Part shown: positions 24,639 to 32,957 of the stretch, in pieces
Position numbering within the stretch: the stretch's first letter is position 1
How the letters are laid out: each line of letters starts with the position of its first letter
Assembly (NCBI GenBank): GCA_005768755.1
Contig: VAFL01000013.1
Coordinates: forward strand, 47,421 to 111,420
Reading direction: 5' to 3'
DNA length: 64,000 nt
DNA from: Paracoccus denitrificans
GTDB taxonomy: Bacteria > Pseudomonadota > Alphaproteobacteria > Rhodobacterales > Rhodobacteraceae
Position numbers and translations under genes: made by a program
Notes under the pieces: generated by a model
Told to the model about the DNA's origin: nothing
Seen by the model: only the letters and a program-made list of their open reading frames with translations
Database searches by the model: none

Positions 24639-25775
24639 TCAGTCCTTTCCGGGAGAGAATTCGGCACGGATGCGGTCGGACTGCGCGCCAAGGGCGGGCA
24701 CTGGTCCCGGCGGGTTCGAAGCGCCGTCGAAGAGGGCCGGCGGAGCGATCAGCCGGATCTGCCGGTCGGGTAGGTCGCAGGGCACGCGGCGCAGGGCGGG
24801 GTGGGTGGCGAGACCGTCAAGATCATTGACCCGGCCCCAGGCGGTGCCTGCGGCATTCAGCCGGGCGGCGATCTCGTCGCTGTCGTGGGCGGCGAACGCG
24901 GCCTCAACCGTCGCATCGACCTGCGCCCGGTTCGCGACCCGGTCCGCCGCGCCGGTGAAGCCGGGGCGGGTGGGCAGCTCCGGGTCCTGCAGCACGGTGG
25001 TGCAGAAGGCGGCCCATTCCCGTTCATTCTGGATCGAGATCAGGATCAGCGCCCCATCCCGGCAGCGGAAGGCGCCATAGGGAGCGACCGAGGGATGGGC
25101 GAGACCCACACGCTGCGGGGTGATGCCGGTGCCCTCTTTGTAGAGAAGCGGGACGTTCATCCAGTCAGCCACGGCATCGAACAGGCTGACAGCGATGGCA
25201 GTGCCCTGTCCGGTACGGTGACGCTCCAGCAGCGCCTCAAGGATCGCGGCATGGGCATACATGCCGCAGGCCACGTCGCAGACCGAAATGCCGACGCGTC
25301 CCGGGCCGGCGGGGTGGCCGGTCAGCTGGGCCAGCCCGGTCTCGGCCTGCACCAGCAGGTCATAGGCCTTCATGTCGGAATAGCTGTTCCCCTCGCCATA
25401 GCCCGAGATGTCCAGCGTGATCAGCCGGGGGTGCCGGGCGCGCAGCTCGGCCGAGCCGAAACCGGCCCGCGCCGCCGCGCCGGGGGCAAGGTTCTGCACG
25501 AAGACATCGGCCCCGGCGATCATCCGGTGCAGGAGGTCGCGGTCGGCGGGCTCCTTGATGTCGGCCACAAGGCTTTCCTTGCCGCGGTTTGCCCAGACGA
25601 AATAGGACGACATCTCGCCAGCGGCGCGGTCGTAGCGGCGGGCGAAATCGCCCTCGGCCCGTTCGATGCGGATCACCCGGGCGCCCGCGTCGGCCAGGCG
25701 CGAGGTGCAGACGGGCGCCGCCACTGCCTGTTCCATGGCGACCACAAGCAACCCTTCAAGCGTGCGTGACGGCAT
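24639..25775 (-). CDS. CaiB/BaiF family (class III) CoA transferase
   Basis: 378 aa from the ATG at 25775, preceded by AAAAGGGA; the frame extends into the promoter region. Family features: LLVVAMEQAVAAPVCTSRLA at the N-terminus, the RGKESLVADIKEPADRD block, FVQNLAPGAAARAGFG and the DISGYG motif. Class III enzymes move CoA between acyl groups through an aspartyl-CoA intermediate. It is first in the leftward operon with the DUF35, thiolase-like and ligase genes and divergent from the MaoC operon. It likely charges the incoming acid with CoA from succinyl-CoA or a pathway ester. Confidence 0.87.
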   Translation of the reverse strand: MPSRTLEGLLVVAMEQAVAAPVCTSRLADAGARVIRIERAEGDFARRYDRAAGEMSSYFVWANRGKESLVADIKEPADRDLLHRMIAGADVFVQNLAPGAAARAGFGSAELRARHPRLITLDISGYGEGNSYSDMKAYDLLVQAETGLAQLTGHPAGPGRVGISVCDVACGMYAHAAILEALLERHRTGQGTAIAVSLFDAVADWMNVPLLYKEGTGITPQRVGLAHPSVAPYGAFRCRDGALILISIQNEREWAAFCTTVLQDPELPTRPGFTGAADRVANRAQVDATVEAAFAAHDSDEIAARLNAAGTAWGRVNDLDGLATHPALRRVPCDLPDRQIRLIAPPALFDGASNPPGPVPALGAQSDRIRAEFSPGKD

Positions 25776-26032
25776 GTCGGTCCCTTTTCTGTTCCGGGCG
25801 GCAAGACAGCACAGCGTTCCATTATGCGCAACACAAATTATAACTTGTAAGATGAAATTTGTGAAAACCCATATCGCACAATTATACATGCCATGTTTTG
25901 CTGATATTTATCGTGATCTATGATCGGAGTATCGTCAAACGGGGCGCAAATGAAATTCCGCAATACGGAACTGTATGTGATTTGTCGTTGCGATCCGCAG
26001 CGCCATTGGCCCAGATCGCCGGTGGAGGAGCC
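25776..26032. promoter_or_regulatory. Divergent AT-rich promoter region between CoA-transferase and MaoC operons
   Basis: 257 bases without a gene, clearly AT-richer than its surroundings from about 25820 to 25930. TTGTG (25859-25863) and CACAA (25877-25881) form an inverted repeat with 13 bases between arms. This is a candidate operator for the IclR-type regulator encoded at 20225-21001. Promoter boxes are not clear enough to mark. Confidence 0.5.
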
Positions 26033-26881
26033 ATGGATCACGCCGCTTTCACCCGCTATCGAATCCCGCCCGTCCGCCAGGCATGGGGCCCGCGCGAGGC
26101 ATTGCTTTATGCCCATTCGGTTCTGGCGGGCGCTTTTCTGGACCACCCGCGCGCGCTGGACTATCTGAGCGACACGCGCGGCCCGGCGGTTCTGCCCGGC
26201 TTCGCGGTCGATCTGGGTCATCCGGGCTTCTGGCTGTCTGACCCGGCAACCACGGCCGATGCCACGCGCAACCTCCACGCCGAGGAATCGGTCGAGCTGT
26301 TTGGCCTGCTGCCGCCCTCGGGCGAGGTGGTTGGCGAGACGCGGATCGTGGATGTCGTGGACAAGGGCCGTGACCGCGGGGCGCTGGTCTATCTGGAGAA
26401 AGAGCTGCGCGACACGGCGACGGGGCGGCTTCTGGCGCTGTGCCGGCGCACGCTGATGCTGCGGGGTGACGGGGGGTATGATGGTCCCTCCGGTCCGGCA
26501 CGGCCCACACCGGCCGAACCGGTGACACCGCCGGATCGCATCAGGGTTCTGCCGACGCGGCCGGATCAGGCCTTGTTCTACCGCCTGAACGGCGACACCA
26601 ATCCGTTGCATCTGGAGCCCGAGGTGGCGCGCCGCGCCGGGTTCGACCGGCCGATCCTGCAGGGGCTTTGCACCTTTGGCATCGCGGCGACGGCGGCCCT
26701 GTTCGAACTGGCGGAGGGAGATGCCGAGCGTTTCCGCAGCTTTTCCGCCCGGTTCAGCGCGCCGGTCTATCCGGGCGAAACCTTGCGGATCGAAATCTGG
26801 AATGACGGCGCGCTTCGGGTCGTGGCGATGGAGCGGGACCGCCCGGTGCTGACCCATGGCCGTGCCGTGATCGCAGGCTGA
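26033..26881 (+). CDS. MaoC-family enoyl-CoA hydratase (double hotdog)
   Basis: 282 aa; the ATG at 26033 follows GGTGGAGGAG, while the upstream codons of the frame lie in the promoter region. The N-terminal hotdog covers about residues 10-140. The C-terminal MaoC domain shows the hydratase-2 motif FYRLNGDTNPLHLEPEVARR with catalytic Asp and His, then GFDRPILQGLCTFG. It hydrates enoyl-CoA to 3-hydroxyacyl-CoA, the step after the acyl-CoA dehydrogenases encoded next. First gene of the rightward operon. Confidence 0.88.
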   Translation: MDHAAFTRYRIPPVRQAWGPREALLYAHSVLAGAFLDHPRALDYLSDTRGPAVLPGFAVDLGHPGFWLSDPATTADATRNLHAEESVELFGLLPPSGEVVGETRIVDVVDKGRDRGALVYLEKELRDTATGRLLALCRRTLMLRGDGGYDGPSGPARPTPAEPVTPPDRIRVLPTRPDQALFYRLNGDTNPLHLEPEVARRAGFDRPILQGLCTFGIAATAALFELAEGDAERFRSFSARFSAPVYPGETLRIEIWNDGALRVVAMERDRPVLTHGRAVIAG

Positions 26882-26890
26882 GGGGGAAGA

Positions 26891-27880
26891 ATGGAAGATC
26901 AGGACGAAGCGGTTTGCATGGTCCGCGACAGTGCGGCCGGGGTGCTGGCGGGCGACCTGCCGCGCAACCGCGCCCTTCGCTTTACAGAGCCGGGGCACGA
27001 TCCGGCACGGCTGCGGGACTTTGCCGGGCTGGGCTGGCCGCTGTTGCGGCTTCCCGAGGCGCAGGGCGGTTTGGGGTTGGGTGTGCCGGCCTTGGTCGCG
27101 CTGGCGGTTGAACTGGGGCGGGTCCTGTCGCCCGAGCCGGTTGTGGGATTGGCGCTGGTCGCATCGCTCTGGCCCGATGCCGGTGTGCTGGACGGAAGCC
27201 GGATCGTGCTGCCGGCCTTTGCCCCGTTCGGGGGGGCGCTGCTCTCTTATGACGGCGGGCGGATCAGCGGCACGGCATCCGTGCTTCTGGGGGGGGCGGC
27301 CGAGGGCTGGCTGGTGCAGACTGCGGGTGGAGCGGCGCTGGTGCGGGCGGGTGCCCCGGGCCTGACGGTCACGCAGGACGCGACGCATGACGGTGGGCAT
27401 TTGGCGCATCTTGTCTTTGACGCGACGCCGGCAGAGGCCGTGCCGGGCGACATCGAGGCATTGCGCGACGAGGCGGCTTTGGCCCATGCCGGCTATCAGC
27501 TGGGCCTTGCAGAACAGGCGTTCGAAATCACGCTGGCCTATCTGAAGGACCGGCGCCAGTTCGACCGCCCGATCGGCAGTTTTCAGGTGCTGCAGCATCG
27601 CTTGGTTGATCTGTTCATGGAGCTGCAGCTGGCGCGGGCGGCGCTGGAGCAGGCGGCGGGTGCGGGTCAGCCGACCCAGACCTCGGTCGCGCTGGTGCAG
27701 GTCGGGCAGGCGGCGGATCTGGTGACGCGCACGGCGATCCAGCTGCATGGCGGCATCGGCTACAGCGATGAGGCGGACATCGGGCTGTATCTGCGCAAGG
27801 CGATGGTGCTGAAGGGTCTGTTCGGCAGCGCCCGCTTCCATCGCCTTCGCGCGCTGGACATCGGGGAGGCCGCGGCGTGA
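26891..27880 (+). CDS. Acyl-CoA dehydrogenase, small subunit type
   Basis: 329 aa, shorter than typical (about 380), and overlapping the next dehydrogenase gene by 4 bases (GTGA). The C-terminal half is well conserved (HAGYQLGLAEQAFEITLAYL; KDRRQFDRPIGSFQVLQHRL; IQLHGGIGYSDEADIGLYLR), while the N-terminal part is reduced. Paired unequal dehydrogenases of this type (ChsE1-ChsE2 in actinobacterial steroid degradation) form heterotetramers in which each subunit completes the other's active site. A heteromer with the next product is therefore likely. Confidence 0.87.
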   Translation: MEDQDEAVCMVRDSAAGVLAGDLPRNRALRFTEPGHDPARLRDFAGLGWPLLRLPEAQGGLGLGVPALVALAVELGRVLSPEPVVGLALVASLWPDAGVLDGSRIVLPAFAPFGGALLSYDGGRISGTASVLLGGAAEGWLVQTAGGAALVRAGAPGLTVTQDATHDGGHLAHLVFDATPAEAVPGDIEALRDEAALAHAGYQLGLAEQAFEITLAYLKDRRQFDRPIGSFQVLQHRLVDLFMELQLARAALEQAAGAGQPTQTSVALVQVGQAADLVTRTAIQLHGGIGYSDEADIGLYLRKAMVLKGLFGSARFHRLRALDIGEAAA

Positions 27881-29019
27881 CCGAGGATCTGAACGCGCTG
27901 GAGGACGGCACATTCCGCCAGACCATCCGCAGCTGGATCGAGGCGAACTATCCGCCCGGGCTGCGCAATCCGCCGCAACGGCTGCATCTGCGGGACAACC
28001 GGCCCTGGATGATGGCGCTGGCCGAAAAGGGCTGGCTGGCCCCCGGCTGGCCCCGCGAACACGGGGGCCTTGGGCTTTCACCGCGCAAGCAGGTGATCTG
28101 GGCCGAAGAGCTGGAGCGGCATGGCTGCGCCCGGCTGAACGATCACGGCACGACCATGCTGGGCCCCTTGCTGATCCACTATGGGACCGAGGCGCAGAGG
28201 CAGCATTTCCTGCCGCGCATCCTGTCGGGTCAGGACATCTGGTGTCAGGGCTACAGCGAGCCGGGGGCGGGGTCGGATCTTGCGGCGCTGCGCACCCGGG
28301 CGGTCCGCGACGGTGACGACTGGGTGATCAACGGCCAGAAGATCTGGACCACGATGGCGAATGACGCCAACTGGTGCTTCCTGCTGGTGCGGACGGATGC
28401 GACGGAGCGCAAGCAGCAGGGGATCAGCTTCCTTCTGGTGCCGATGGATGCGCCCGGGGTTACGGTGCGGCCGATCCTGAACCTCGAACGCCATGACGAG
28501 TTCTGCGAGGTCTTTTTCGACGATGTCCGCGTGCCCGCCGGCAATCTGGTCGGCGAGGTGAACGAGGGCTGGGCCATGGCCAAGGCCCTTCTGGGGTTCG
28601 AGCGGCTGTTCCTTGGCTCCCCCCGACTGGCCGCCTATGCGCTTGGTCAGATGGAGGCGCTTGGGCGCCAAATGGGATGCGCGGCGGATCCGGTCTTTCG
28701 CGACCGCCTTGCGGCACTGTCCGTTCGGCTGGCGGCGCACAAGGCTTTGTTCGCCCGGTTTCTGGCCCGGATCGAGAGGGGTGAGGAGGTCGGCGCCGAA
28801 ATCTCGGTCCTGAAGATCAGCGTCACCGAACTTTTCCGCGAGATCACCGAGGCGATGCAGGACTGGGCCGGGCCGGGGGCGGGTCGGGTGGCCCCGCTGG
28901 TCGAGGGGCTGCACCCCGCCGCCCAGTTCCTGCAGGCGCGGCCGGCGACGATCTACGGCGGCAGTTCCGAAATCCAGCGCAACATCATTGCCCGGGCCGT
29001 TCTGGGCCTGCCGGGCTGA
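27877..29019 (+). CDS. Acyl-CoA dehydrogenase, large subunit type
   Basis: 380 aa, GTG start overlapping the previous stop. Full set of family blocks: QGYSEPGAGSDLAALRTRAV and GDDWVINGQKIWTTMANDAN (FAD/substrate loops), EVFFDDVRVPAGNLVGEVNE, and the C-terminal TIYGGSSEIQRNIIARAVLG. Together with the preceding small subunit it would oxidise a saturated acyl-CoA to the enoyl-CoA used by the MaoC protein. Resembles the FadE proteins of side-chain degradation more than short-chain dehydrogenases. Confidence 0.88.
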   Translation: MTEDLNALEDGTFRQTIRSWIEANYPPGLRNPPQRLHLRDNRPWMMALAEKGWLAPGWPREHGGLGLSPRKQVIWAEELERHGCARLNDHGTTMLGPLLIHYGTEAQRQHFLPRILSGQDIWCQGYSEPGAGSDLAALRTRAVRDGDDWVINGQKIWTTMANDANWCFLLVRTDATERKQQGISFLLVPMDAPGVTVRPILNLERHDEFCEVFFDDVRVPAGNLVGEVNEGWAMAKALLGFERLFLGSPRLAAYALGQMEALGRQMGCAADPVFRDRLAALSVRLAAHKALFARFLARIERGEEVGAEISVLKISVTELFREITEAMQDWAGPGAGRVAPLVEGLHPAAQFLQARPATIYGGSSEIQRNIIARAVLGLPG

Positions 29020-29032
29020 AGAGGAGGATCAC

Positions 29033-29938
29033 ATGAACAGGGATCAGGTCGTTATCGTCACGGGTGCCGGCGGCGGCATCGGGCGCGAGATCGCGCTGGA
29101 ATATGCGCGGGGCGGAGCGAAGGTCCTGGTCAATGACATCGGCGTGTCGTTGTCGGGCGAGGGCGGGTCCTCCGCTCCCGGCGCCGAGACAGTGCGGATG
29201 ATCGAGGAGCTGGGTGGCCAGGCGGTGCATGACGCGCACAGCGTCGCCAGCTGGCAGGGCGCACAGGCCATCGTTTCCACAGCGCTGGACAGGTTCGGCC
29301 GGCTGGATGTGGTGGTGAACAACGCCGGCATCCTGCGCGACCGCATCTTCCACAAGATGTCGCCCGAGGAATGGGAGGCGGTGGTCAATGTCCATCTGAA
29401 CGGCACCTTCTATGTCAGCCGGGCGGCGGCCGATCCGTTCCGGGCGCAGGAAAGCGGGGCGTTTGTGCATATCACCTCGACCTCGGGGCTGATCGGGAAC
29501 TTCGGGCAGGCCAATTATTCGGCCGCGAAGCTGGGCATCACGGCGCTGTCGAAATCCATTGCGCTGGACATGGCGCGCTACAATGTCCGGTCGAATTGTC
29601 TGGCCCCCTTTGCCTGGAGCCGGATGACCGAGGACATTCCGAACGAGACCGAGGCGCAGAAGATCCGCGTGGCGCTTCTGAAGCAGATGACACCGTCCAA
29701 GAATGCGCCTTTGGCAGCCTTTCTGGGTTCGCCCGAGGCAGCGGCGATCAACGGTCAGGTTTTTGCCGTGCGCAACAATGAGATCTTCCTGATGGGGCAA
29801 AGCCGCCCGGTCCGCTCGGTCCATCGGGGTGAAGGCTGGACGGGCGAGACGCTGCGCGACCATATGTTGCCGGCGCTGAAACCCAGCTTCTACGGGTTGG
29901 AGCGATCCGGCGACGTGATCTCCTGGGACCCGATCTGA
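29033..29938 (+). CDS. SDR-family 3-hydroxyacyl-CoA dehydrogenase-like (HSD17B4/MFE-2 type)
   Basis: 301 aa from the ATG at 29033 (GAGGAGG upstream). NAD(P) site VIVTGAGGGIGREIALEYAR, the NNAG block (VVVNNAGILRDRIFHKMSPE), and the active-site Tyr/Lys in FGQANYSAAKLGITAL with the preceding Ser. Similar to the dehydrogenase domain of peroxisomal multifunctional enzyme 2, which oxidises 3-hydroxyacyl-CoA. It follows the dehydrogenase pair by 13 bases, giving a complete oxidation-hydration-oxidation sequence in the operon. Confidence 0.88.
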   Translation: MNRDQVVIVTGAGGGIGREIALEYARGGAKVLVNDIGVSLSGEGGSSAPGAETVRMIEELGGQAVHDAHSVASWQGAQAIVSTALDRFGRLDVVVNNAGILRDRIFHKMSPEEWEAVVNVHLNGTFYVSRAAADPFRAQESGAFVHITSTSGLIGNFGQANYSAAKLGITALSKSIALDMARYNVRSNCLAPFAWSRMTEDIPNETEAQKIRVALLKQMTPSKNAPLAAFLGSPEAAAINGQVFAVRNNEIFLMGQSRPVRSVHRGEGWTGETLRDHMLPALKPSFYGLERSGDVISWDPI

Positions 29939-30043
29939 GCCGGAGTTGTTTCGCATGACAGAACCGGGGCGGCGGGACGGTTTCCCGCGGCCGGCAAACA
30001 TGCAGGATCGGAGCAAGGGATTTGACGCGCGAGGAGGGCGCCG

Positions 30044-31057
30044 ATGAAACGCTGGAAGAACTGTCCGAAGGGGTCAAACTGGGGCCGCTTTGGCGAGGAT
30101 GACGAGATTGGCACGCTGAACCACATCGGTCCGGCCGAACGGGTGGCCGCTGCCGCCGAGATCCGCGAAGGGCTGGCCTTCTGCCTGTCGCTGCCGCTGG
30201 ATCTGCCGGGCAAGATCCGGCTGAACCCGCGCCGGCATCCGCCGCGCCTCAGCCCGACGACGCTGGGCGAGACGCCCTATATCAACTATCCGCTGCAGAA
30301 CGTCGATCCGAAGCTGCAGGATGTGCTGAGCGACGATCAGGTCCTTTTGTGCACGCAATATTCAACCCAATGGGATTCGCTCGCGCATGTCGGGGCGATG
30401 TTTGACGCCGACGGAGATGGCGTGCCCGAGGTTGTCTATTACAACGGCTATCGCGGCGGTGAGGACGTCGTCGGCCAGCAGGAGGGCAGCCCCCACGGGT
30501 CCTTTGCGCGCAAGCTTTCGGTCGAGACGATGGCAAAGACCGGGGTGCAGGGGCGGGGCGTATTGCTTGATCTGGTGCGGACGTTCGGGCCGGAGCGGCG
30601 CATGATCCGATTGGCGGATCTGCGGCGGGCCATGGCTGAGCAGGGGGTCGATCTGCGGCGCGGCGACATTCTTTTGCTGCGGACGGGTTTTTCCGAGGCG
30701 ATCTGGGCCATGCAGGACAAGCCCGATCCCGAGGCACTGGAGAAGCTGGGGCCGGTTCTGGACGGCACGGATGACGAGCTGTTGCAGTGGCTGGGCGACA
30801 GCGAGCTGGCGGCGATTGCTGCCGACAATTACGCGGTCGAATGCCAGCACGGCTATCCCGATGATTGCTGCTGGCGGGCGCCGATGCACAATCGCGCGCT
30901 GTTCGGGCTGGGGATGCCGCTGGCGGAACTGTGGTATCTGAAGGAGTTGGCCGAGGCTTTGGCGGCGCGCGGGCGCAACGCCTGTTTCCTGACGGCCCCG
31001 CCGCTGCGGCTGCCCGGCGCCATCGGTTCCCCGGTGACGCCGGTCGCGACGATCTGA
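30044..31057 (+). CDS. Cyclase-family metal hydrolase (kynurenine formamidase-like, PF04199)
   Basis: 337 aa. The family includes formamidases and isatin hydrolases that open amide or lactone-like rings with Mn/Zn. Seen: TLNHIGPAERVAAAAEIREG, the metal-region motif QYSTQWDSLAHVGAMFDADG (usual HxGTHxD is altered to QWDSLAH here), and EYAVECQHGYP-like segment NYAVECQHGYPDDCC. It starts 105 bases after the SDR and ends 16 bases before a convergent GST gene. It may hydrolyse a cyclic intermediate; this is the weakest functional link in the operon. Confidence 0.75.
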   Translation: MKRWKNCPKGSNWGRFGEDDEIGTLNHIGPAERVAAAAEIREGLAFCLSLPLDLPGKIRLNPRRHPPRLSPTTLGETPYINYPLQNVDPKLQDVLSDDQVLLCTQYSTQWDSLAHVGAMFDADGDGVPEVVYYNGYRGGEDVVGQQEGSPHGSFARKLSVETMAKTGVQGRGVLLDLVRTFGPERRMIRLADLRRAMAEQGVDLRRGDILLLRTGFSEAIWAMQDKPDPEALEKLGPVLDGTDDELLQWLGDSELAAIAADNYAVECQHGYPDDCCWRAPMHNRALFGLGMPLAELWYLKELAEALAARGRNACFLTAPPLRLPGAIGSPVTPVATI

Positions 31058-31073
31058 GTGACAGTCCGGCGGG

Positions 31074-31712
31074 TCAGCCCGCCGGGCGCGGATCATCCCG
31101 GAACTCGGTCGCGATGACGGACGGACGCGCGCGGAAGCCCTGATGCCAGGCGGCCAGCCGGGGTCGGGATCCCGGCCAGTCCTCGGCCGCGAACCGGAAG
31201 TCCAGATAGCACAGGGCCACCCCCAGCGAGAGATGCCCGGCATCGAAGGGCCGCGCGGCAATGCTTTCGATATTCGCCTCAAGCCAGTCCAGAACGCTGG
31301 TCATCTTGCGGCGGTTGGCGGCGATCAGCGCGGCACTTTGCTGTTCGGCGGGTCGCAGGCGTGTCTCGATTAGCTGGGCCAGTGCGATGTCAAGAAGCCC
31401 GGTGCCGGTGGCCTCGTCGCGCAGCGCCAGAAGCCGCGCTTCGGGATCGGCGGGGAAGAGCCGGGGGCCGGTCGTGCCCGTCATGTCGGCCCATTCAAGG
31501 ATCACCCGGGAATCCCAGATCGCCGGGGCTTCGTCGCGCTCCAGCGTCGGGATCTTGGACAGCGGATTTACCTCCATCAGCCCTTCATGCGGGACCATCG
31601 GGTCGGCGGCGGTACGGGTCGTGTCCACCCGGTCAGCCAGCCCCTTTTCATGCAGCCCCACCATGGCCTTGCGGACATAGGGAGAGCGGGGCGACCAGTG
31701 AAGCAGCGGCAT
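31074..31712 (-). CDS. Glutathione S-transferase-like protein
   Basis: 212 aa. The N-terminal thioredoxin-like domain begins MPLLHWSPRSPYVRKAMVGL and contains VNPLSKIPTLERDEAPAIWD with the cis-Pro and the DS glutathione-binding pair. A helical C-terminal domain follows. Possible roles are glutathione conjugation, isomerisation or dehalogenation of a pathway intermediate. It is the last gene of the leftward CoA-transferase operon, 12 bases after the acetyl-CoA hydrolase-type gene. Confidence 0.85.
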   Translation of the reverse strand: MPLLHWSPRSPYVRKAMVGLHEKGLADRVDTTRTAADPMVPHEGLMEVNPLSKIPTLERDEAPAIWDSRVILEWADMTGTTGPRLFPADPEARLLALRDEATGTGLLDIALAQLIETRLRPAEQQSAALIAANRRKMTSVLDWLEANIESIAARPFDAGHLSLGVALCYLDFRFAAEDWPGSRPRLAAWHQGFRARPSVIATEFRDDPRPAG

Positions 31713-31724
31713 GGGTTCCTCCTG

Positions 31725-32957
31725 TCAAAGCGGGGCCGCATCCAGCGCGGCACGGTGTTCGGGCGGGGCGATGTCCAGCATCCGCCGCCGGCGTTCGGCC
31801 AGCGTGCAGCCGCGCAGATCGGCCACCCCGTGTTCGGTCACGATGATCCCCGCATCCGCCCGCGCGGTCGAAACCGGGCCAGACAGGCGGGCGACGATGC
31901 GCGTCGCGCCGGTTTTCGGCACCGAGGCGGGCAGAGCGATGATCGGCAGCCCGCCGCGCGAGCGGGCGGCGGCGCGCAGGAAATCCCCGGCGGCCCCGAC
32001 CGCGCCGACATAGGCGCCGCCGGCGACTTCGGCATTGATCTGGCCGGTCAGATCGACCTCGATCGCGGCATTGATCGCGGTGAAGCGGTCAAGGGCGGCC
32101 AGCGTGGCGGGCGCATGGGTGTAGGAGGTCGGCTCCAGCCGCAGCGCGGGGTTGCCGGCGGCCCAGTCCCAGCTGTCAGGGCCGCCCATGATAGCGCCGG
32201 TGACGGTGACGCCCGCGTCGATGGATTTCCGGGCATTGGTGATCACGCCGGCACGGGCCAGCCGGGCGACGCCGTCGCCGACGGTGCCGGAATGCACCCC
32301 CAGGTCGCGATGGCCGGACAGGGCAGCAAGGATCGCCTCGGGCAGTTGCCCTATGCCGAGTTGCAGGGTCGCCCCGTCCTCGACCAGCCCGGCGACATGG
32401 CGGGCGATGGCGGTGGCGGTTGCATTGTCCGGCGCGGTTGGCATGGCCTGCAACGGGCGCGAGGTGGCGATGCTCAGCGCGATCTCGTCGGCACCGATGG
32501 AACGGCTGCCAAGCGTCATGGGCATCTGGTCGTTGATCTCGGCCACGATGATCCGGACGCGCGGGATCAGATCGGCGATGTACTCGGCGACAAGGCCCAG
32601 CGAGTGCCGCCCGTCCGGTCCTGCGGGCGGCAGGTGCAGCAAGAGCAGGTGGACCGGCGCCAGCGCATCGGCGAACTGACCATAGGTGATCGGCAGGATA
32701 TCCAGCGCGGCCGACTGGGCCAGATGCCGGTTCATGGCGCCGCCGGTATAGGAGGTGAAGCGCACGCAATCGGCATGCGCGGGTGCCGCCGCGCCCGACA
32801 GAACCAGCCCGATCCCGGCACGAAAACCACCCACGGCATGACGGGCGGCCATCAGGCTTTCGGTCAGGGTCTGCGGCTCTCCGGCGGCCTGACCCCAGAC
32901 CACCATGCCGCCGGGGGGCAGCAGGGCCGGCCAGTCGATGTCAGTGGCCTGGGTCAC
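31725..32957 (-). CDS. Acetyl-CoA hydrolase/transferase family protein
   Basis: 410 aa. Class I CoA-transferase family (4-hydroxybutyrate, succinyl, butyryl:acetate CoA transferases). The C-terminal half carries the catalytic Glu region INAAIEVDLTGQINAEVAGG and the closing block GIIVTEHGVADLRGCTLAER. The start overlaps the thiolase stop by 4 bases. It could move CoA from an end-product ester to the substrate or release acetate. This is the third CoA-transferase type in the catabolic region. Confidence 0.83.
   Translation of the reverse strand: MTQATDIDWPALLPPGGMVVWGQAAGEPQTLTESLMAARHAVGGFRAGIGLVLSGAAAPAHADCVRFTSYTGGAMNRHLAQSAALDILPITYGQFADALAPVHLLLLHLPPAGPDGRHSLGLVAEYIADLIPRVRIIVAEINDQMPMTLGSRSIGADEIALSIATSRPLQAMPTAPDNATATAIARHVAGLVEDGATLQLGIGQLPEAILAALSGHRDLGVHSGTVGDGVARLARAGVITNARKSIDAGVTVTGAIMGGPDSWDWAAGNPALRLEPTSYTHAPATLAALDRFTAINAAIEVDLTGQINAEVAGGAYVGAVGAAGDFLRAAARSRGGLPIIALPASVPKTGATRIVARLSGPVSTARADAGIIVTEHGVADLRGCTLAERRRRMLDIAPPEHRAALDAAPL

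Noticed and set aside
25838..28081. Minus-strand frame of 747 codons opposite the MaoC and dehydrogenase genes
   Set aside because: Antisense shadow with extreme Arg/Gln/Pro content and no recognisable domain; the plus strand carries overlapping conserved genes.
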